Assembly: GCA_903872075.1 (NCBI GenBank)
Contig: CAIQJF010000065.1
Span: forward strand, 1 to 64,000
DNA from: an uncultured Caulobacteraceae bacterium
GTDB taxonomy: Bacteria > Pseudomonadota > Alphaproteobacteria > Caulobacterales > Caulobacteraceae
Reading direction: 5' to 3'
Length of the DNA: 64,000 bases
Shown: piece after piece, positions 1-8,514 of the stretch
Layout: each line of letters starts with the position of its first letter
How positions within the stretch are numbered: the stretch's first letter is position 1
Position numbers and translations under genes: made by a program
Notes under the pieces: model-generated
Databases searched by the model: none
What the model was told of the DNA's origin: nothing
Seen by the model: the letters and a program-made list of their open reading frames with translations, nothing else

Positions 1-180
1 AGCTTTGACGGACGTGGCAACTACGCCATGGGCCTGAAGGAGCATCTGGTGTTCCCTGAGATCAACTATGACGAGATCGATCAGATCTGGGGCATGGACA
101 TCATCGTCTGCACCACCGCGAAGACCGACGAGGAAGCGCGCGCGCTCCTCAAAGAATTCCAATTCCCGTTCACCGCCTAG
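1..180 (+). CDS. rplE: 50S ribosomal protein L5, C-terminal part
   Basis: The window opens inside this gene: 59 codons and a TAG stop are visible. The residues [19 protein letters not shown] and the following [20 protein letters not shown] stretch are the conserved C-terminal half of L5, which binds 5S rRNA in the central protuberance of the large subunit. The N-terminal two-thirds lies to the left of the window. rpsN follows after 23 nt on the same strand, the normal spc-operon order. The identification is secure despite truncation by the window edge. Confidence 0.97.
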   Translation, partial: SFDGRGNYAMGLKEHLVFPEINYDEIDQIWGMDIIVCTTAKTDEEARALLKEFQFPFTA

Positions 181-203
181 GCGACGGGTAGAGAGAACCG
201 AAC

Positions 204-509
204 ATGGCCAAGAAGAGCGCCGTCAACAGGAATGAAATGGTCCGCAAGCTGGTGAAACAGTTTGCCGCCAAGCGTAAGGCGTTGAAGGACACCGCCGAGA
301 ACGAAACGCTGTCCCTCGAAGAACGTTTCGAGGCGCGTCTCAAGCTCGCCGAGCTTCCGCGCAACTCGTCGCCGGGACGTATCCGCAATCGTTGCGAAGT
401 GACGGGCCGTCCGCGCGCCTTCTATCGCAAGATGAAAATGAGCCGGATCGCACTGCGCGAACTTGGTTCGGCCGGCCAGATTCCCGGTCTTGTGAAGTCG
501 AGCTGGTGA
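204..509 (+). CDS. rpsN: 30S ribosomal protein S14
   Basis: A 101-residue S14 of the head of the small subunit. The C-terminal half carries the family signature beginning [20 protein letters not shown] (residues 61-80). There is no CxxC pair, so this is the long, zinc-independent form usual in proteobacteria. The N-terminus is [10 protein letters not shown]. It lies between rplE and rpsH in the spc operon; a purine-rich GAGAG stretch precedes the ATG. Its length matches the family and nothing is unusual. Confidence 0.97.
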   Translation: MAKKSAVNRNEMVRKLVKQFAAKRKALKDTAENETLSLEERFEARLKLAELPRNSSPGRIRNRCEVTGRPRAFYRKMKMSRIALRELGSAGQIPGLVKSSW

Positions 510-522
510 GGAGGGGATAGTC

Positions 523-918
523 ATGGTCAACGACCCCATTGGCGATATGATCGCCCGGATCCGGAACGCGGCGATGCGCAAGCGTTCCACGGTTCTCACC
601 CCCGCCTCGCGGATGCGCGAACGCGTGCTCGATGTGTTGCAGGCTGAAGGCTACATCCGTGGCTTCTCCGTCGTGCAACAGCCCGGCGCTTTCCCGCAGT
701 TCGAAGTGGAACTGAAGTATTTCGACGGGGAGCCTGTGATCGCGGAGATTTCTCGCGTTTCGAAGCCCGGCCGTCGGGTCTATTCGTCGATCGCCGACCT
801 CAAGCCGGTGAAGAACGGCCTGGGTATCTCGATCCTCTCGACGCCCAAGGGCGTTATGTCGGACACCGCCGCGCGCAACGCCAACGTTGGCGGCGAAGTC
901 CTTTGCCAGGTGTACTGA
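523..918 (+). CDS. rpsH: 30S ribosomal protein S8
   Basis: A 131-residue S8, a primary 16S rRNA-binding protein of the central domain. The start [16 protein letters not shown] and the C-terminal [27 protein letters not shown] block are classic S8. A strong GGAGG-type ribosome-binding site lies just before the ATG. The TGA stop is one base before the ATG of rplF, suggesting translational coupling. In enteric bacteria S8 is the autogenous repressor of the spc operon. Whether that holds here cannot be read from this sequence. Confidence 0.97.
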   Translation: MVNDPIGDMIARIRNAAMRKRSTVLTPASRMRERVLDVLQAEGYIRGFSVVQQPGAFPQFEVELKYFDGEPVIAEISRVSKPGRRVYSSIADLKPVKNGLGISILSTPKGVMSDTAARNANVGGEVLCQVY

Positions 919-919
919 G

Positions 920-1453
920 ATGTCCCGTATCGGAAAGAAGCCCGTTGCGGTTCCGGCCGGCGTCACCCTCAAGGTGGACGGCCAGACCATCAGCGTGAAG
1001 GGCCCGAAGGGCGAATTGTCCTGGACGGTCGTCGAAGAGATCGTGATTTCTCAGGACGACACCGGTCTCGTTCTCAAGCCGCGGGACGAGTCTACCCGCG
1101 CCCGCGCCATGTGGGGTCTCTCCCGCACCTTGGTCGCGAACATGGTGCAAGGCGTCACGGCTGGCTATGAGCAAAGCCTCGAATTGGTGGGTGTCGGTTA
1201 TCGCGCCGCCATGAAGGGTGACCATCTTGGCATGCAGCTAGGCTTCTCGCACGAAGTCGACATTCCGCCCCCGCCCGGCATCGTATTCTCGGTGGGCAAG
1301 CCCACCGAAGTGAAGATTTCTGGCATCGACAAACAACTGGTTGGCGAGATGGCGGCCCGGATCCGCAAGATCCGTCCCCCCGAGCCCTATAAGGGCAAAG
1401 GCGTCCGCTACGCCGGCGAAACTGTTCGCCGTAAAGAAGGCAAGAAGAAGTAG
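920..1453 (+). CDS. rplF: 50S ribosomal protein L6
   Basis: 177 residues starting [15 protein letters not shown], the canonical L6 N-terminus, which fixes the start at 920 rather than at an in-frame codon inside rpsH. The C-terminal [25 protein letters not shown] segment is the L6 signature near the sarcin-ricin loop and factor-binding site. The gene begins one nucleotide after the rpsH stop and is followed by rplR after 3 nt, so it is tightly coupled within the operon. Confidence 0.97.
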   Translation: MSRIGKKPVAVPAGVTLKVDGQTISVKGPKGELSWTVVEEIVISQDDTGLVLKPRDESTRARAMWGLSRTLVANMVQGVTAGYEQSLELVGVGYRAAMKGDHLGMQLGFSHEVDIPPPPGIVFSVGKPTEVKISGIDKQLVGEMAARIRKIRPPEPYKGKGVRYAGETVRRKEGKKK

Positions 1454-1456
1454 GCC

Positions 1457-1813
1457 ATGGCCCTCTCATCCCGTGACATCCTCAAGCAGCGCGCTCAGCG
1501 CGTCCGTCGCCGCCTTCGCGCGGTGTCGAAGGGTCGGCCGCGCCTTTCCGTGTTCCGTTCTTCGAAGAACATCTACGCCCAGATCATTGACGATCAGAAC
1601 GGCGTGACCCTGGTCGCGGCCTCGTCCCTCGAGGACGGCCGCGGGGCAAAGGGTTCGGACCGTGACGCGGCCGCCAAGGTTGGCGCTGCGCTCGCGCAAC
1701 GCGCTCTGGAAAAGGGCCTGAAGGACGTCGTGTTCGACCGCGGCGGTTACATTTTTCATGGGCGCATCAAGGCGCTCGCGGAAGCGGCCCGCGAAGCCGG
1801 CCTGAACTTCTAA
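1457..1813 (+). CDS. rplR: 50S ribosomal protein L18
   Basis: A 118-residue L18, which binds 5S rRNA together with L5. The segment [21 protein letters not shown] and the C-terminal [25 protein letters not shown] are diagnostic. The length is typical. It starts 3 nt after rplF and ends 10 nt before rpsE, in standard spc-operon order. Confidence 0.97.
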   Translation: MALSSRDILKQRAQRVRRRLRAVSKGRPRLSVFRSSKNIYAQIIDDQNGVTLVAASSLEDGRGAKGSDRDAAAKVGAALAQRALEKGLKDVVFDRGGYIFHGRIKALAEAAREAGLNF

Positions 1814-1823
1814 GGAACACAGC

Positions 1824-2438
1824 ATGGCTCGTGGAGAACAACAGCGCGGCGGCGGTGACCGGCGCGACCGGCGCGACCGGAACAAGCCCGAAGAACGCGG
1901 TGACAGCGAGATCGTGGAAAAGCTGGTCCACATCAATCGCGTCGCGGCGACCGTGAAGGGTGGCCGGCGTTTCTCGTTCGCCGCCCTGATGGTGGTGGGA
2001 GATCAGAAGGGTCGCGTCGGCTTCGGTCACGGCAAAGCCCGTGAAGTGCCGGAAGCCATCCGCAAGGCGACGGAAGAAGCCAAGAAGACCATGATCCGCG
2101 TGCCGCTGCGCGATTCTCGCACCTTGCACCACGACGGTCAGGGCCGCTGGGGCGCTGGCAAGATCATGATGCGCGCGGCGCCTCCCGGCACCGGCGTTAT
2201 CGCCGGCGGTCCGATGCGTGCGGTTCTCGAGACCCTCGGCGTCCAGGACGTGGTGGCCAAGTCGGTAGGGTCCTCCAATCCCTACAACATGATCCGCGCC
2301 ACGTTCGAAGCGCTCAAGGTTCAGGCCTCGCCCCGCAACGTCGCGGCCAAGCGCGGCAAGAAGGTGAGCGACATCATCGAGCGTCGCACCGATGTCAGCG
2401 GCGAAGTGGCGGAAGCCGCCGACGCCGTCGAAGCTTAA
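1824..2438 (+). CDS. rpsE: 30S ribosomal protein S5
   Basis: A 204-residue S5 involved in decoding fidelity and the mRNA entry site. It has an Arg/Gly/Asp-rich N-terminal extension (about residues 2-30). The double-stranded RNA-binding S5 domain follows (about 35-100: [20 protein letters not shown], then GYGKA-like [17 protein letters not shown]). The C-terminal domain contains [28 protein letters not shown] stretch precedes the ATG. The acidic tail after the S5 core is a little longer than in Escherichia coli, as is common in alphaproteobacteria. Confidence 0.97.
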   Translation: MARGEQQRGGGDRRDRRDRNKPEERGDSEIVEKLVHINRVAATVKGGRRFSFAALMVVGDQKGRVGFGHGKAREVPEAIRKATEEAKKTMIRVPLRDSRTLHHDGQGRWGAGKIMMRAAPPGTGVIAGGPMRAVLETLGVQDVVAKSVGSSNPYNMIRATFEALKVQASPRNVAAKRGKKVSDIIERRTDVSGEVAEAADAVEA

Positions 2439-2450
2439 GGACGACACGAT

Positions 2451-2627
2451 ATGGCTAAGGTAACCGTTCGTCAGACCGCCAGCCCGATCCGGCGCAAGAG
2501 CGACCAGCGCGCCACCCTGGTGGGCCTTGGTCTCAACCGCATCGGCCGCACGGCCGTGCTCGAAGACACCCCTGCTGTCCGCGGCATGATCGCTAAGGTG
2601 CAGCACATGGTTGAAGTCGTCGGGTAG
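2451..2627 (+). CDS. rpmD: 50S ribosomal protein L30
   Basis: A short 58-residue gene in the space between rpsE and the next hairpin. The translation starts [20 protein letters not shown] and contains [20 protein letters not shown], the L30 signature. The length of about 58-60 residues is right for bacterial L30, and the position between S5 and L15 is the universal one. It begins 12 nt after rpsE and ends 10 nt before a terminator-like stem-loop. The identification is confident although the gene is small. Confidence 0.95.
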   Translation: MAKVTVRQTASPIRRKSDQRATLVGLGLNRIGRTAVLEDTPAVRGMIAKVQHMVEVVG

Positions 2628-2637
2628 TCTTCCAACA

Positions 2638-2664
2638 CCGCCCCTCGAAAGAGGGGCGGTTTTT
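2638..2664 (+). terminator. Rho-independent terminator or attenuator inside the spc operon
   Basis: A perfect 9-bp G+C-rich stem (CCGCCCCTC / GAGGGGCGG) with a GAAA tetraloop is followed at once by TTTTT. That is the textbook intrinsic terminator shape. It sits 10 nt after rpmD and 56 nt before rplO, in the middle of what is normally one transcription unit, so partial termination (attenuation) is more likely than a complete stop. A weaker hairpin (7-bp stem with one G-T pair, 2678-2694) follows it. Confidence 0.75.
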
Positions 2665-2720
2665 CGTCAACAGCCGAGTCGGGCTTCGCCCGGCGCATCA
2701 ACTCCAAGGAGAGGCGTTCC

Positions 2721-3206
2721 ATGACTAAACTCAATGAACTTTCCCCAAGCGCAGGGTCGACCAAGGCCCGCATGCGCGTCGGCCGTGGTCCCGGTTCGGG
2801 TAAGGGCAAGACGGCCGGCCGCGGCGTCAAGGGCCAGAAGGCCCGTTCGGGTGTCGCCATCGCCGCGTTCGAAGGCGGGCAAATGCCGCTGCACATGCGG
2901 ATGCCCAAGCGCGGCTTCAACAACATCTTCGCCAAGGACCTGGCCGAAGTGAATTTCTGGCGTCTTGAGCAGGCGATCGCCGCCGGTAAGCTGGACGCCT
3001 CCAAGACCGTCGACGCTGCGGCCCTGGTCGCCGCCGGCGTTCTGCGTCGCCCCAAGGATGGCGTGAAACTGCTCGCCAAGGGTGAGCTGACCACCAAGCT
3101 CGACATCGTGGCCTACGACGCTTCCGGGCCGGCAAAGGCCGCGGTTGAGAAGGCGGGCGGAACCCTGACCCTCACCAAGAAGACCGCGCCGGCCGCGGAA
3201 GCCTGA
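2721..3206 (+). CDS. rplO: 50S ribosomal protein L15
   Basis: A 161-residue L15, a late-assembly protein of the large subunit. The Gly/Lys/Arg-rich N-terminus [20 protein letters not shown], then [20 protein letters not shown], and the [19 protein letters not shown] block are diagnostic. The C-terminal Ala/Lys-rich domain is usual. An AAGGAGAGG ribosome-binding site lies 7-10 nt before the ATG. The gene follows the intra-operon hairpin at 2638-2664, so its expression could be set lower than that of the upstream genes. secY follows after 92 nt. Confidence 0.97.
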   Translation: MTKLNELSPSAGSTKARMRVGRGPGSGKGKTAGRGVKGQKARSGVAIAAFEGGQMPLHMRMPKRGFNNIFAKDLAEVNFWRLEQAIAAGKLDASKTVDAAALVAAGVLRRPKDGVKLLAKGELTTKLDIVAYDASGPAKAAVEKAGGTLTLTKKTAPAAEA

Positions 3207-3298
3207 AGATTACGTCCCTAGGCGCCGCTGCGGTCTCGCGTCGGCCCCTTCGGCGTCCTATCTGTCGCTCATCGCGCCCTTCAGTCCCGAGGTAATGC

Positions 3299-4645
3299 AT
3301 GGCTTCGGCCGCAGAGCAGCTAGCCGCAAATATGAACTTCGGTTCCTTCCAGAAGGCGACCGAACTTCATAAGCGGATCTGGTTCACCCTGATCGCCATG
3401 GTGATCTACCGGCTCGGGACCTACATCCCGATCCCCGGCATCAACGCCGCCGCTTTCGCCCATGCCTTCGAAGGGCAGTCGAAGGGCATCCTGGGCATGT
3501 TCAACATGTTCTCGGGCGGCGCCGTGCAACGCATGGCGATCTTCTCCCTGAACGTGATGCCCTACATCTCCGCGTCGATCATCGTGCAGCTTCTCGGCAC
3601 GACCTATCCGCCTTGGGAAAAGCTTCGCAAAGAAGGCGGGGAGGCGGGGCGCAAGCAGCTCAACCAGTACACCCGATATCTGACAGTGCTCTTGGCGTTG
3701 TTCCAATCCTTCGGCATCGCCGTGGGGCTGTCGAACAGCCCGGGTATCGTCGATCATCCAGGCACCTTCTTCATCCTCTCCACCATGGTCACCTTGGTCG
3801 GGGGCACGATGTTCCTGATGTGGCTGGGCGAGCAGATGACGAGCCGGGGGGTTGGCAACGGCATCTCGCTGATCATCTTCGCGGGCATCGTCGCCCGCTT
3901 GCCGGTCGGACTCTGGGATCTTCTGCAGGAAGCGCGCCTGGATCCGTCCAAGAGCTTCCTGATCTTCGGCTACCTCGGCCTTGCGGTCGGCGTGATCCTG
4001 TTCATCGTGTTCATGGAGCGGGCCCAACGCCGGCTTCTGATCGTCTATCCGAAACGCCAGGTGGGCAATCGGGTCATGGGCGGCGAAAATTCCTTTCTGC
4101 CCCTGAAGATCAACGTCTCGGGCGTGATTCCGCCGATTTTTGCCTCGTCCTTGCTGCTGCTGCCGGCCACCGCCATGAGCTTTCTTGCGACCATGAAGCT
4201 GCCTGACTGGGCGCAGTGGCTGCCGCTGGTGGTGGGCCAGCTGACCCACGGCAAGCCGCTGTTCATGGTCATGTATGGCACGCTGATCGTGTTCTTCTGC
4301 TTCTTCTACACCTCCGTGGTCTTCAACCCGGAGGATACGGCCGAGAACCTGCGCAAGTACGGCGGCAACCTCCCCGGCATCAGGCCCGGGAAGCGGACGG
4401 CGGAATATATCGACTATGTGCTCACCCGACTGACCCTGATCGGCGCCGGTTACATCGCCGCAGTCTGTCTCGTGCCGGAGTTTCTGGCCGGTCCTAACGG
4501 CTCCTACGCCTTTGGCGGCACCTCGATCCTCATTGTGGTCTCGGTGACAATGGACACCGTCGCCCAAATTCAATCTCACCTGTTGGCCCATCAGTACGAG
4601 GGCCTGATCAAGAAATCGAAGCTGCGCGGCGGGAGAAACCGCTAA
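3299..4645 (+). CDS. secY: Protein translocase subunit SecY
   Basis: A 448-residue integral membrane protein forming the channel of the SecYEG preprotein translocase. About ten hydrophobic segments are visible. The signature GTYIPIPGIN near residue 40 (first membrane segment) is present, as are GGAVQRMAIFSLNVMPYISASII (plug and TM2 region) and the cytoplasmic loop with YPKRQVGNRVMGG. The C-terminal ATG of the track AAAF loops shows normal length. The ATG at 3299 gives the family N-terminus. Its position before adk is conserved. Confidence 0.96.
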   Translation: MASAAEQLAANMNFGSFQKATELHKRIWFTLIAMVIYRLGTYIPIPGINAAAFAHAFEGQSKGILGMFNMFSGGAVQRMAIFSLNVMPYISASIIVQLLGTTYPPWEKLRKEGGEAGRKQLNQYTRYLTVLLALFQSFGIAVGLSNSPGIVDHPGTFFILSTMVTLVGGTMFLMWLGEQMTSRGVGNGISLIIFAGIVARLPVGLWDLLQEARLDPSKSFLIFGYLGLAVGVILFIVFMERAQRRLLIVYPKRQVGNRVMGGENSFLPLKINVSGVIPPIFASSLLLLPATAMSFLATMKLPDWAQWLPLVVGQLTHGKPLFMVMYGTLIVFFCFFYTSVVFNPEDTAENLRKYGGNLPGIRPGKRTAEYIDYVLTRLTLIGAGYIAAVCLVPEFLAGPNGSYAFGGTSILIVVSVTMDTVAQIQSHLLAHQYEGLIKKSKLRGGRNR

Positions 4646-4672
4646 AGCCGCTCCAAGTCTGGGGATGGAACC

Positions 4673-5245
4673 ATGAACCTGATCCTTTTCGGTCCGCCGG
4701 CGGCGGGGAAGGGGACCCAGGCCAAGCGTCTGGTGGAAACCCGCGGGCTGATTCAGCTCTCCACGGGTGACATGCTGCGCGCGGCTATTGCGTCGGGCTC
4801 CGCCCTCGGCCGGCAAGTCGAGGGAATCATGAGCCGGGGCGAGCTCGTCACCGATGAGATCGTCATCGGTCTTATTGAGGAGCGGCTCCCTGAGGCCGAC
4901 GCCGCGGGCGGCGCGATCTTTGACGGATTCCCGCGTACGCTCGCCCAGGCCCAGGCGCTTGACTCGATGCTCGCGCGGCGCGGCGGGAAGATCGATCTCG
5001 TCATTCGCCTGAAGGTCGACGAGGCGGCGCTGAAAGCCCGGGTTGCCGGACGATTCGCCGAATCGGGGCGCGCGGACGACAATCCCACCGCTTTTGAGCA
5101 ACGTCTGGTTGCCTACAACCGCGATACCGCGCCGCTCCTTCCCTATTATGAAGCGCAGAACAAGCTCGCGAACGTCGATGGGATGGCCGCCGTTGAGGCT
5201 GTGTCCACCGAGATCGATGGCGCCTTGATCGGGGCCTCTTCCTAG
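4673..5245 (+). CDS. adk: Adenylate kinase
   Basis: A 190-residue adenylate kinase interconverting AMP, ATP and ADP in the cytosol. The P-loop GPPAAGKGTQ is at residues 7-16, STGDMLRAAI (NMP-binding) is near 31-40, and DGFPRTLAQAQ is near residues 84-94. The LID is the short type (AGRFAESGRADDNP) without the four-cysteine zinc site, in keeping with the 190-residue length. It starts 27 nt after secY and is probably cotranscribed with it. The downstream rpsM has its own promoter. Confidence 0.96.
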   Translation: MNLILFGPPAAGKGTQAKRLVETRGLIQLSTGDMLRAAIASGSALGRQVEGIMSRGELVTDEIVIGLIEERLPEADAAGGAIFDGFPRTLAQAQALDSMLARRGGKIDLVIRLKVDEAALKARVAGRFAESGRADDNPTAFEQRLVAYNRDTAPLLPYYEAQNKLANVDGMAAVEAVSTEIDGALIGASS

Positions 5246-5288
5246 TGTCGGTCTCTCGGCAATGTGAACCTTTTGTTCAGGGCGACCA

Positions 5289-5316
5289 TTGACGCCGAGA
5301 CGAATATTCCTATAAC
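5289..5316 (+). promoter_or_regulatory. Housekeeping promoter of rpsM-rpsK-rpoA-rplQ
   Basis: TTGACGC (5289-5295) is followed after 13 nt by CCTATAAC (5309-5316). It matches the Caulobacter sigma-73 consensus TTGACGS, 10-14 nt, GCTANAWC at all seven -35 positions and seven of eight -10 positions. As a plain sigma-70 reading it is TTGACG, 16 nt, TATAAC. The start would be about 5323, giving a leader of about 100 nt before the GTG of rpsM. Confidence 0.7.
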
Positions 5317-5349
5317 CAGCCGTTCCGCGAAAGAAGCGCGATCGGTGCG

Positions 5350-5380
5350 CCGGCCCCTAGAACCTAGGTGGCGGGGCCGG
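5350..5380 (+). promoter_or_regulatory. Leader stem-loop upstream of rpsM
   Basis: A perfect 8-bp inverted repeat CCGGCCCC (5350-5357) / GGGGCCGG (5373-5380) encloses a 15-nt loop. A competing smaller pairing CCTAG / CTAGG (5356-5360 / 5364-5368) lies within it. It lies in the transcribed leader between the promoter at 5289-5316 and the rpsM start at 5425. It could be a regulatory leader of the alpha operon, but no known protein-binding fold is recognised. Confidence 0.45.
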
Positions 5381-5424
5381 TCGCGCCTTTTCGCGCTGAC
5401 AGATCTGCCGAGGAGAAAAGCTGC

Positions 5425-5793
5425 GTGGCCCGTATCGCAGGCGTAAACATTCCGACTAACAAGCGCGTGGTGATCGCGCTTCAGTACATTCACGGCATCG
5501 GCCAGGCGAAGGCTCGTCAGATCGTTGACCGTGTTGGCATCGCCGACGATCGGCGGGTCAACCAGCTGACCGATCAGGAAGTTATCCAGATCCGCGAAGT
5601 GATCGACCGGGACTATCAGGTTGAGGGCGATCTTCGCCGCGAGACCTCGGTCAACATCAAGCGGCTCATGGACCTGGCCTGCTATCGCGGTCTGCGTCAC
5701 CGCAAGGGCCTTCCGGTCCGCGGCCAGCGCACCCACACCAATGCCCGCACCCGCAAGGGTCCGGCCAAGCCGATCGCCGGCAAGAAGAAGTAA
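5425..5793 (+). CDS. rpsM: 30S ribosomal protein S13
   Basis: A 122-residue S13 that contacts the 5S region and P-site tRNA from the head of the small subunit. The GTG start at 5425 gives [20 protein letters not shown], the exact family N-terminus, and has AGGAG at 5411-5415. The earlier in-frame ATG at 5368 would add 19 unrelated residues. The helix-hairpin-helix region [14 protein letters not shown] and the basic C-terminus [20 protein letters not shown] are typical. It is the first gene of the alpha operon, with its own promoter. Confidence 0.96.
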   Translation: MARIAGVNIPTNKRVVIALQYIHGIGQAKARQIVDRVGIADDRRVNQLTDQEVIQIREVIDRDYQVEGDLRRETSVNIKRLMDLACYRGLRHRKGLPVRGQRTHTNARTRKGPAKPIAGKKK

Positions 5794-5805
5794 GAAAGGC
5801 TCAAC

Positions 5806-6195
5806 ATGGCCAAGGAACCGGCGCGCGTTAAAAAGCGCGAGCGCAAGAACATTACCTCCGGCGTCGCCCACGTGAACGCCTCATTCAACAACACCATGAT
5901 CACCATCACCGACGCCCAGGGAAATGCGATTTCCTGGTCCAGCGCCGGCACGATGGGGTTCAAGGGCTCGCGGAAGTCCACCCCCTATGCCGCTCAGATG
6001 GCGGCCGAGGACGCTGGCAAGAAAGCCGCCGAACACGGCGTGCGCACCCTGGAAGTCAATGTCTCCGGCCCCGGTTCGGGCCGTGAGTCGGCGCTGCGGG
6101 CCCTGCAGGCCGTGGGCATGACCATCACGACCATTCGTGACGTCACCCCCATGCCTCACAACGGCTGCCGCCCGCCGAAGCGTCGTCGGGTCTAA
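5806..6195 (+). CDS. rpsK: 30S ribosomal protein S11
   Basis: A 129-residue S11 of the platform of the small subunit. [40 protein letters not shown] and the C-terminal [16 protein letters not shown] are diagnostic. It starts 12 nt after rpsM with an AGAAAGG ribosome-binding site and is followed by rpoA. The length is standard. Confidence 0.97.
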   Translation: MAKEPARVKKRERKNITSGVAHVNASFNNTMITITDAQGNAISWSSAGTMGFKGSRKSTPYAAQMAAEDAGKKAAEHGVRTLEVNVSGPGSGRESALRALQAVGMTITTIRDVTPMPHNGCRPPKRRRV

Positions 6196-6271
6196 CGCCG
6201 AAACGATTCTCCATTCATCGCCGGCCCAGGCTTCTGCGGCGGGCGAGTCCGAGTCCAAGGGATATTCATCC

Positions 6272-7288
6272 GTGATTGAAAGAAATTGGAACGAGCTCAT
6301 CCGCCCTGAAAAGCCGATGATCGAGTCCGGAGCCGACGGCGCCCGCAAGGCCCGCATCATAGCCGAACCGCTTGAGCGGGGTTTCGGCGTCACGCTCGGC
6401 AACTCTCTTCGCCGTGTTCTGCTGTCGTCGCTTCAAGGCGCCGCTGTAACCGCGATCCAGATCGACGGCGTAGTTCACGAATTCTCGTCGCTGGAAGGCG
6501 TGCGCGAGGACGTGGTCGACATCGTCCTGAATATCAAGCAGCTGGCGCTTCGGATGCACTCCGAAGGCCCCAAGCGCATGACCCTGCGGGCCACAGGGCC
6601 CGGCGCGGTCACCGCCGGCCAGATCGACGCACCGTCCGACATCGAAATTCTGAACCCGAAACATGTGCTCCTCACGCTCGACGAGGGCGCTTCGGTGCGG
6701 ATCGAATTCACCGTCCAGAACGGTAAGGGCTACGTCCCGTCGGAAAAGAACCGCCCAGAAGACGCGCCGATCGGCCTGATCGCCGTCGACGCGCTGTACA
6801 GCCCCGTCAAGCGCGTTGCCTATCGCGTCGAGCCGACCCGTCAGGGCCAGAGCCTCGACTACGATAAGCTGGTCATGGAAGTTGAAACCAATGGCGCGGT
6901 GTCGCCGGTGGACGCGGTGGCCTATGCCGCCCGCATCCTCCAGGACCAGCTGCAGGTCTTCATCACCTTCGACGAGCCGAAGAAGAAGCTGGACGGCGAA
7001 GCGAAGCCGGACCTGCCGTTCAACCCGGCGCTGCTGAAGAAGGTCGACGAACTCGAACTGTCGGTGCGCTCGGCCAACTGCCTGAAGAACGACAACATCG
7101 TCTACCTCGGCGACCTGATCCAGAAGACCGAGGCGGAGATGCTCCGCACCCCCAACTTCGGTCGCAAGTCTCTCAACGAGATCAAGGAAGTGCTCACCAA
7201 TATGGGCCTCCACCTCGGGATGGACGTGCCCAACTGGCCGCCGGAAAACATCGAAGACCTGGCCAAGAAGTTCGAAGACCAGATCTGA
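6272..7288 (+). CDS. rpoA: DNA-directed RNA polymerase subunit alpha
   Basis: A 338-residue alpha subunit. The GTG at 6272 gives (M)[18 protein letters not shown], the alphaproteobacterial N-terminus, preceded by AAGGGA at 6257-6262; earlier in-frame codons lie inside rpsK. The N-terminal dimerisation domain (about residues 1-230) includes [20 protein letters not shown]. The C-terminal domain (about 250-320) contains [20 protein letters not shown] and [13 protein letters not shown] for UP-element and activator contact. It lies between rpsK and rplQ in the alpha operon. Confidence 0.97.
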   Translation: MIERNWNELIRPEKPMIESGADGARKARIIAEPLERGFGVTLGNSLRRVLLSSLQGAAVTAIQIDGVVHEFSSLEGVREDVVDIVLNIKQLALRMHSEGPKRMTLRATGPGAVTAGQIDAPSDIEILNPKHVLLTLDEGASVRIEFTVQNGKGYVPSEKNRPEDAPIGLIAVDALYSPVKRVAYRVEPTRQGQSLDYDKLVMEVETNGAVSPVDAVAYAARILQDQLQVFITFDEPKKKLDGEAKPDLPFNPALLKKVDELELSVRSANCLKNDNIVYLGDLIQKTEAEMLRTPNFGRKSLNEIKEVLTNMGLHLGMDVPNWPPENIEDLAKKFEDQI

Positions 7289-7343
7289 TACGTCTGATAT
7301 ACGGCCCGTCGCGAGACGGCCCGATTTGTGAGGAGAGATTAAC

Positions 7344-7754
7344 ATGCGCCACGGCTACGCCCGGCGGAAACTGGGTCGCACCGCCGCCCACCGTACGGCC
7401 ATGTTCGCCAATATGTCGGCGAGCCTGATCAAGCATGAGCAGATCGTGACCACCCTGCCGAAGGCGAAGGAACTCCGCCCCTTCGTCGAGAAGCTGGTGA
7501 CCCTGGCCAAGAAGGGCGATCTCCACGCGCGCCGTCTGGCCATTTCCAAGGTCCGTGACGTCGATCAGGTCGGCAAGCTCTTCTCGACCCTCGGCCCCCG
7601 CTACCAGGGCCGTGCCGGCGGCTACATCCGCGTCCTCAAGGCGGGCTTCCGCCACGGCGACAACGCCGCCATGGCCGTCATCGAGTTCGTTGATCGCGAC
7701 GTTTCTGCCAAGGGTAAGGATTCCGGCCCGGCCCAGAACGCCGTCGCGGAATAA
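7344..7754 (+). CDS. rplQ: 50S ribosomal protein L17
   Basis: A 136-residue L17 near the polypeptide exit. The N-terminus [20 protein letters not shown], then [20 protein letters not shown], and [19 protein letters not shown] are family signatures. GAGGAGAG precedes the ATG. A small 5-bp hairpin (7306-7319, GCGA loop) lies between rpoA and rplQ. It is the last gene of the alpha operon and is followed by a strong stem-loop. Confidence 0.97.
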   Translation: MRHGYARRKLGRTAAHRTAMFANMSASLIKHEQIVTTLPKAKELRPFVEKLVTLAKKGDLHARRLAISKVRDVDQVGKLFSTLGPRYQGRAGGYIRVLKAGFRHGDNAAMAVIEFVDRDVSAKGKDSGPAQNAVAE

Positions 7755-7759
7755 GCTGA

Positions 7760-7781
7760 AAGGCGGGGTTCGCCCCGCCTT
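7760..7781 (+). terminator. Stem-loop terminator after rplQ
   Basis: A perfect 9-bp stem AAGGCGGGG / CCCCGCCTT with a TTCG tetraloop lies 6 nt after the rplQ stop. The following T-run is poor (TTGAA), so termination may be weak or rely on other factors. Its place at the end of the ribosomal block makes it the natural end of the alpha operon transcript. Confidence 0.6.
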
Positions 7782-7809
7782 GAACCTGCCCGGCGCGCCG
7801 AGCAGAGTG

Positions 7810-7827
7810 CCCCCGATCCATAGGGGG
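7810..7827 (+). promoter_or_regulatory. Short hairpin covering the ribosome-binding site of the downstream GST gene
   Basis: CCCCC (7810-7814) can pair with GGGGG (7823-7827) around an 8-nt loop. The GGGGG is part of the AGGGGG ribosome-binding site lying 6 nt before the ATG at 7834. Pairing would mask initiation. The stem is only five base pairs, so the regulatory role is speculative. Confidence 0.3.
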
Positions 7828-7833
7828 AATTGA

Positions 7834-8472
7834 ATGCTCACCGTCCATCATCTCGGCGTCTCGCAGTCGGACCGCATCGTGTGGCTCTGCGAGGAACTGG
7901 GCATTCCCTACGAACTCAAGATCTACGACCGTGACCCGGTCACGCGGCTCGCGCCTGCGGGATACAAAGCCCTTCACCCCAGCGAGACTGCCCCCGTCGT
8001 TACCGACGGCGACCTGACCCTCGCCGAATCCGGGGCCATCGTCGAATACATCCTGGCGAAATACGGGGAGGGCCGGCTGTCGATCGCGCCCGGTCAGCCC
8101 GGCTATTCCGACTATGTCTATTGGCTGCACTACGCCAACGGCTCCTTCATGCCCGCGGGCATGATCGAACTGGTGCTAGGTGTTCTTGGCATGGCCGACC
8201 AGGAGGCGGTGCAGCCCCTTCGCGCGCGCGCCGACCGCGGCTACGCGCTGGCCGAGAAGCGGCTGGGCGTGGCGACCTGGTTCGCCGGCGACACCTTCAC
8301 GGCCGCGGACATCATGATGCTGTTCCCGCTGACGACGATGCGGGTCTTCGCCCCGCGGGATCTTGGACCCTATCCCAACATCCGCGCCTACCTTGCCCGT
8401 GTCGGCGAAAGGCCCGCCTTCCAACGCGCTTCGAAAAAAGGCGATCCTGATTTGGCGCCGCTGCTGACCTAA
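7834..8472 (+). CDS. Glutathione S-transferase family protein
   Basis: A 212-residue two-domain GST. The thioredoxin-like N-terminal domain (residues 1-80) contains HHLGVSQSDRIVWLCEELGI, the cis-Pro region SETAPVVTDGD and the glutathione-contact motif LAESGAIVEYIL. The all-alpha C-terminal domain carries GDTFTAADIMMLFPL, the usual N-capping box. It probably conjugates or reduces electrophiles with glutathione in the cytosol; the substrate is not predictable. It lies between the ribosomal block and a dehydrogenase on the same strand, 42 nt apart. Confidence 0.9.
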   Translation: MLTVHHLGVSQSDRIVWLCEELGIPYELKIYDRDPVTRLAPAGYKALHPSETAPVVTDGDLTLAESGAIVEYILAKYGEGRLSIAPGQPGYSDYVYWLHYANGSFMPAGMIELVLGVLGMADQEAVQPLRARADRGYALAEKRLGVATWFAGDTFTAADIMMLFPLTTMRVFAPRDLGPYPNIRAYLARVGERPAFQRASKKGDPDLAPLLT

Positions 8473-8514
8473 CGGTCGTTCAGCTCCACACCGGCTGCCG
8501 GGGAGGCCTTTCCG

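Noticed and set aside
3320-5101. Long open frame antisense to secY and adk
   Set aside because: It is a G+C-driven antisense frame opposite two certain genes; the translation is rich in Arg, His, Gln and Asp and shows no domain.
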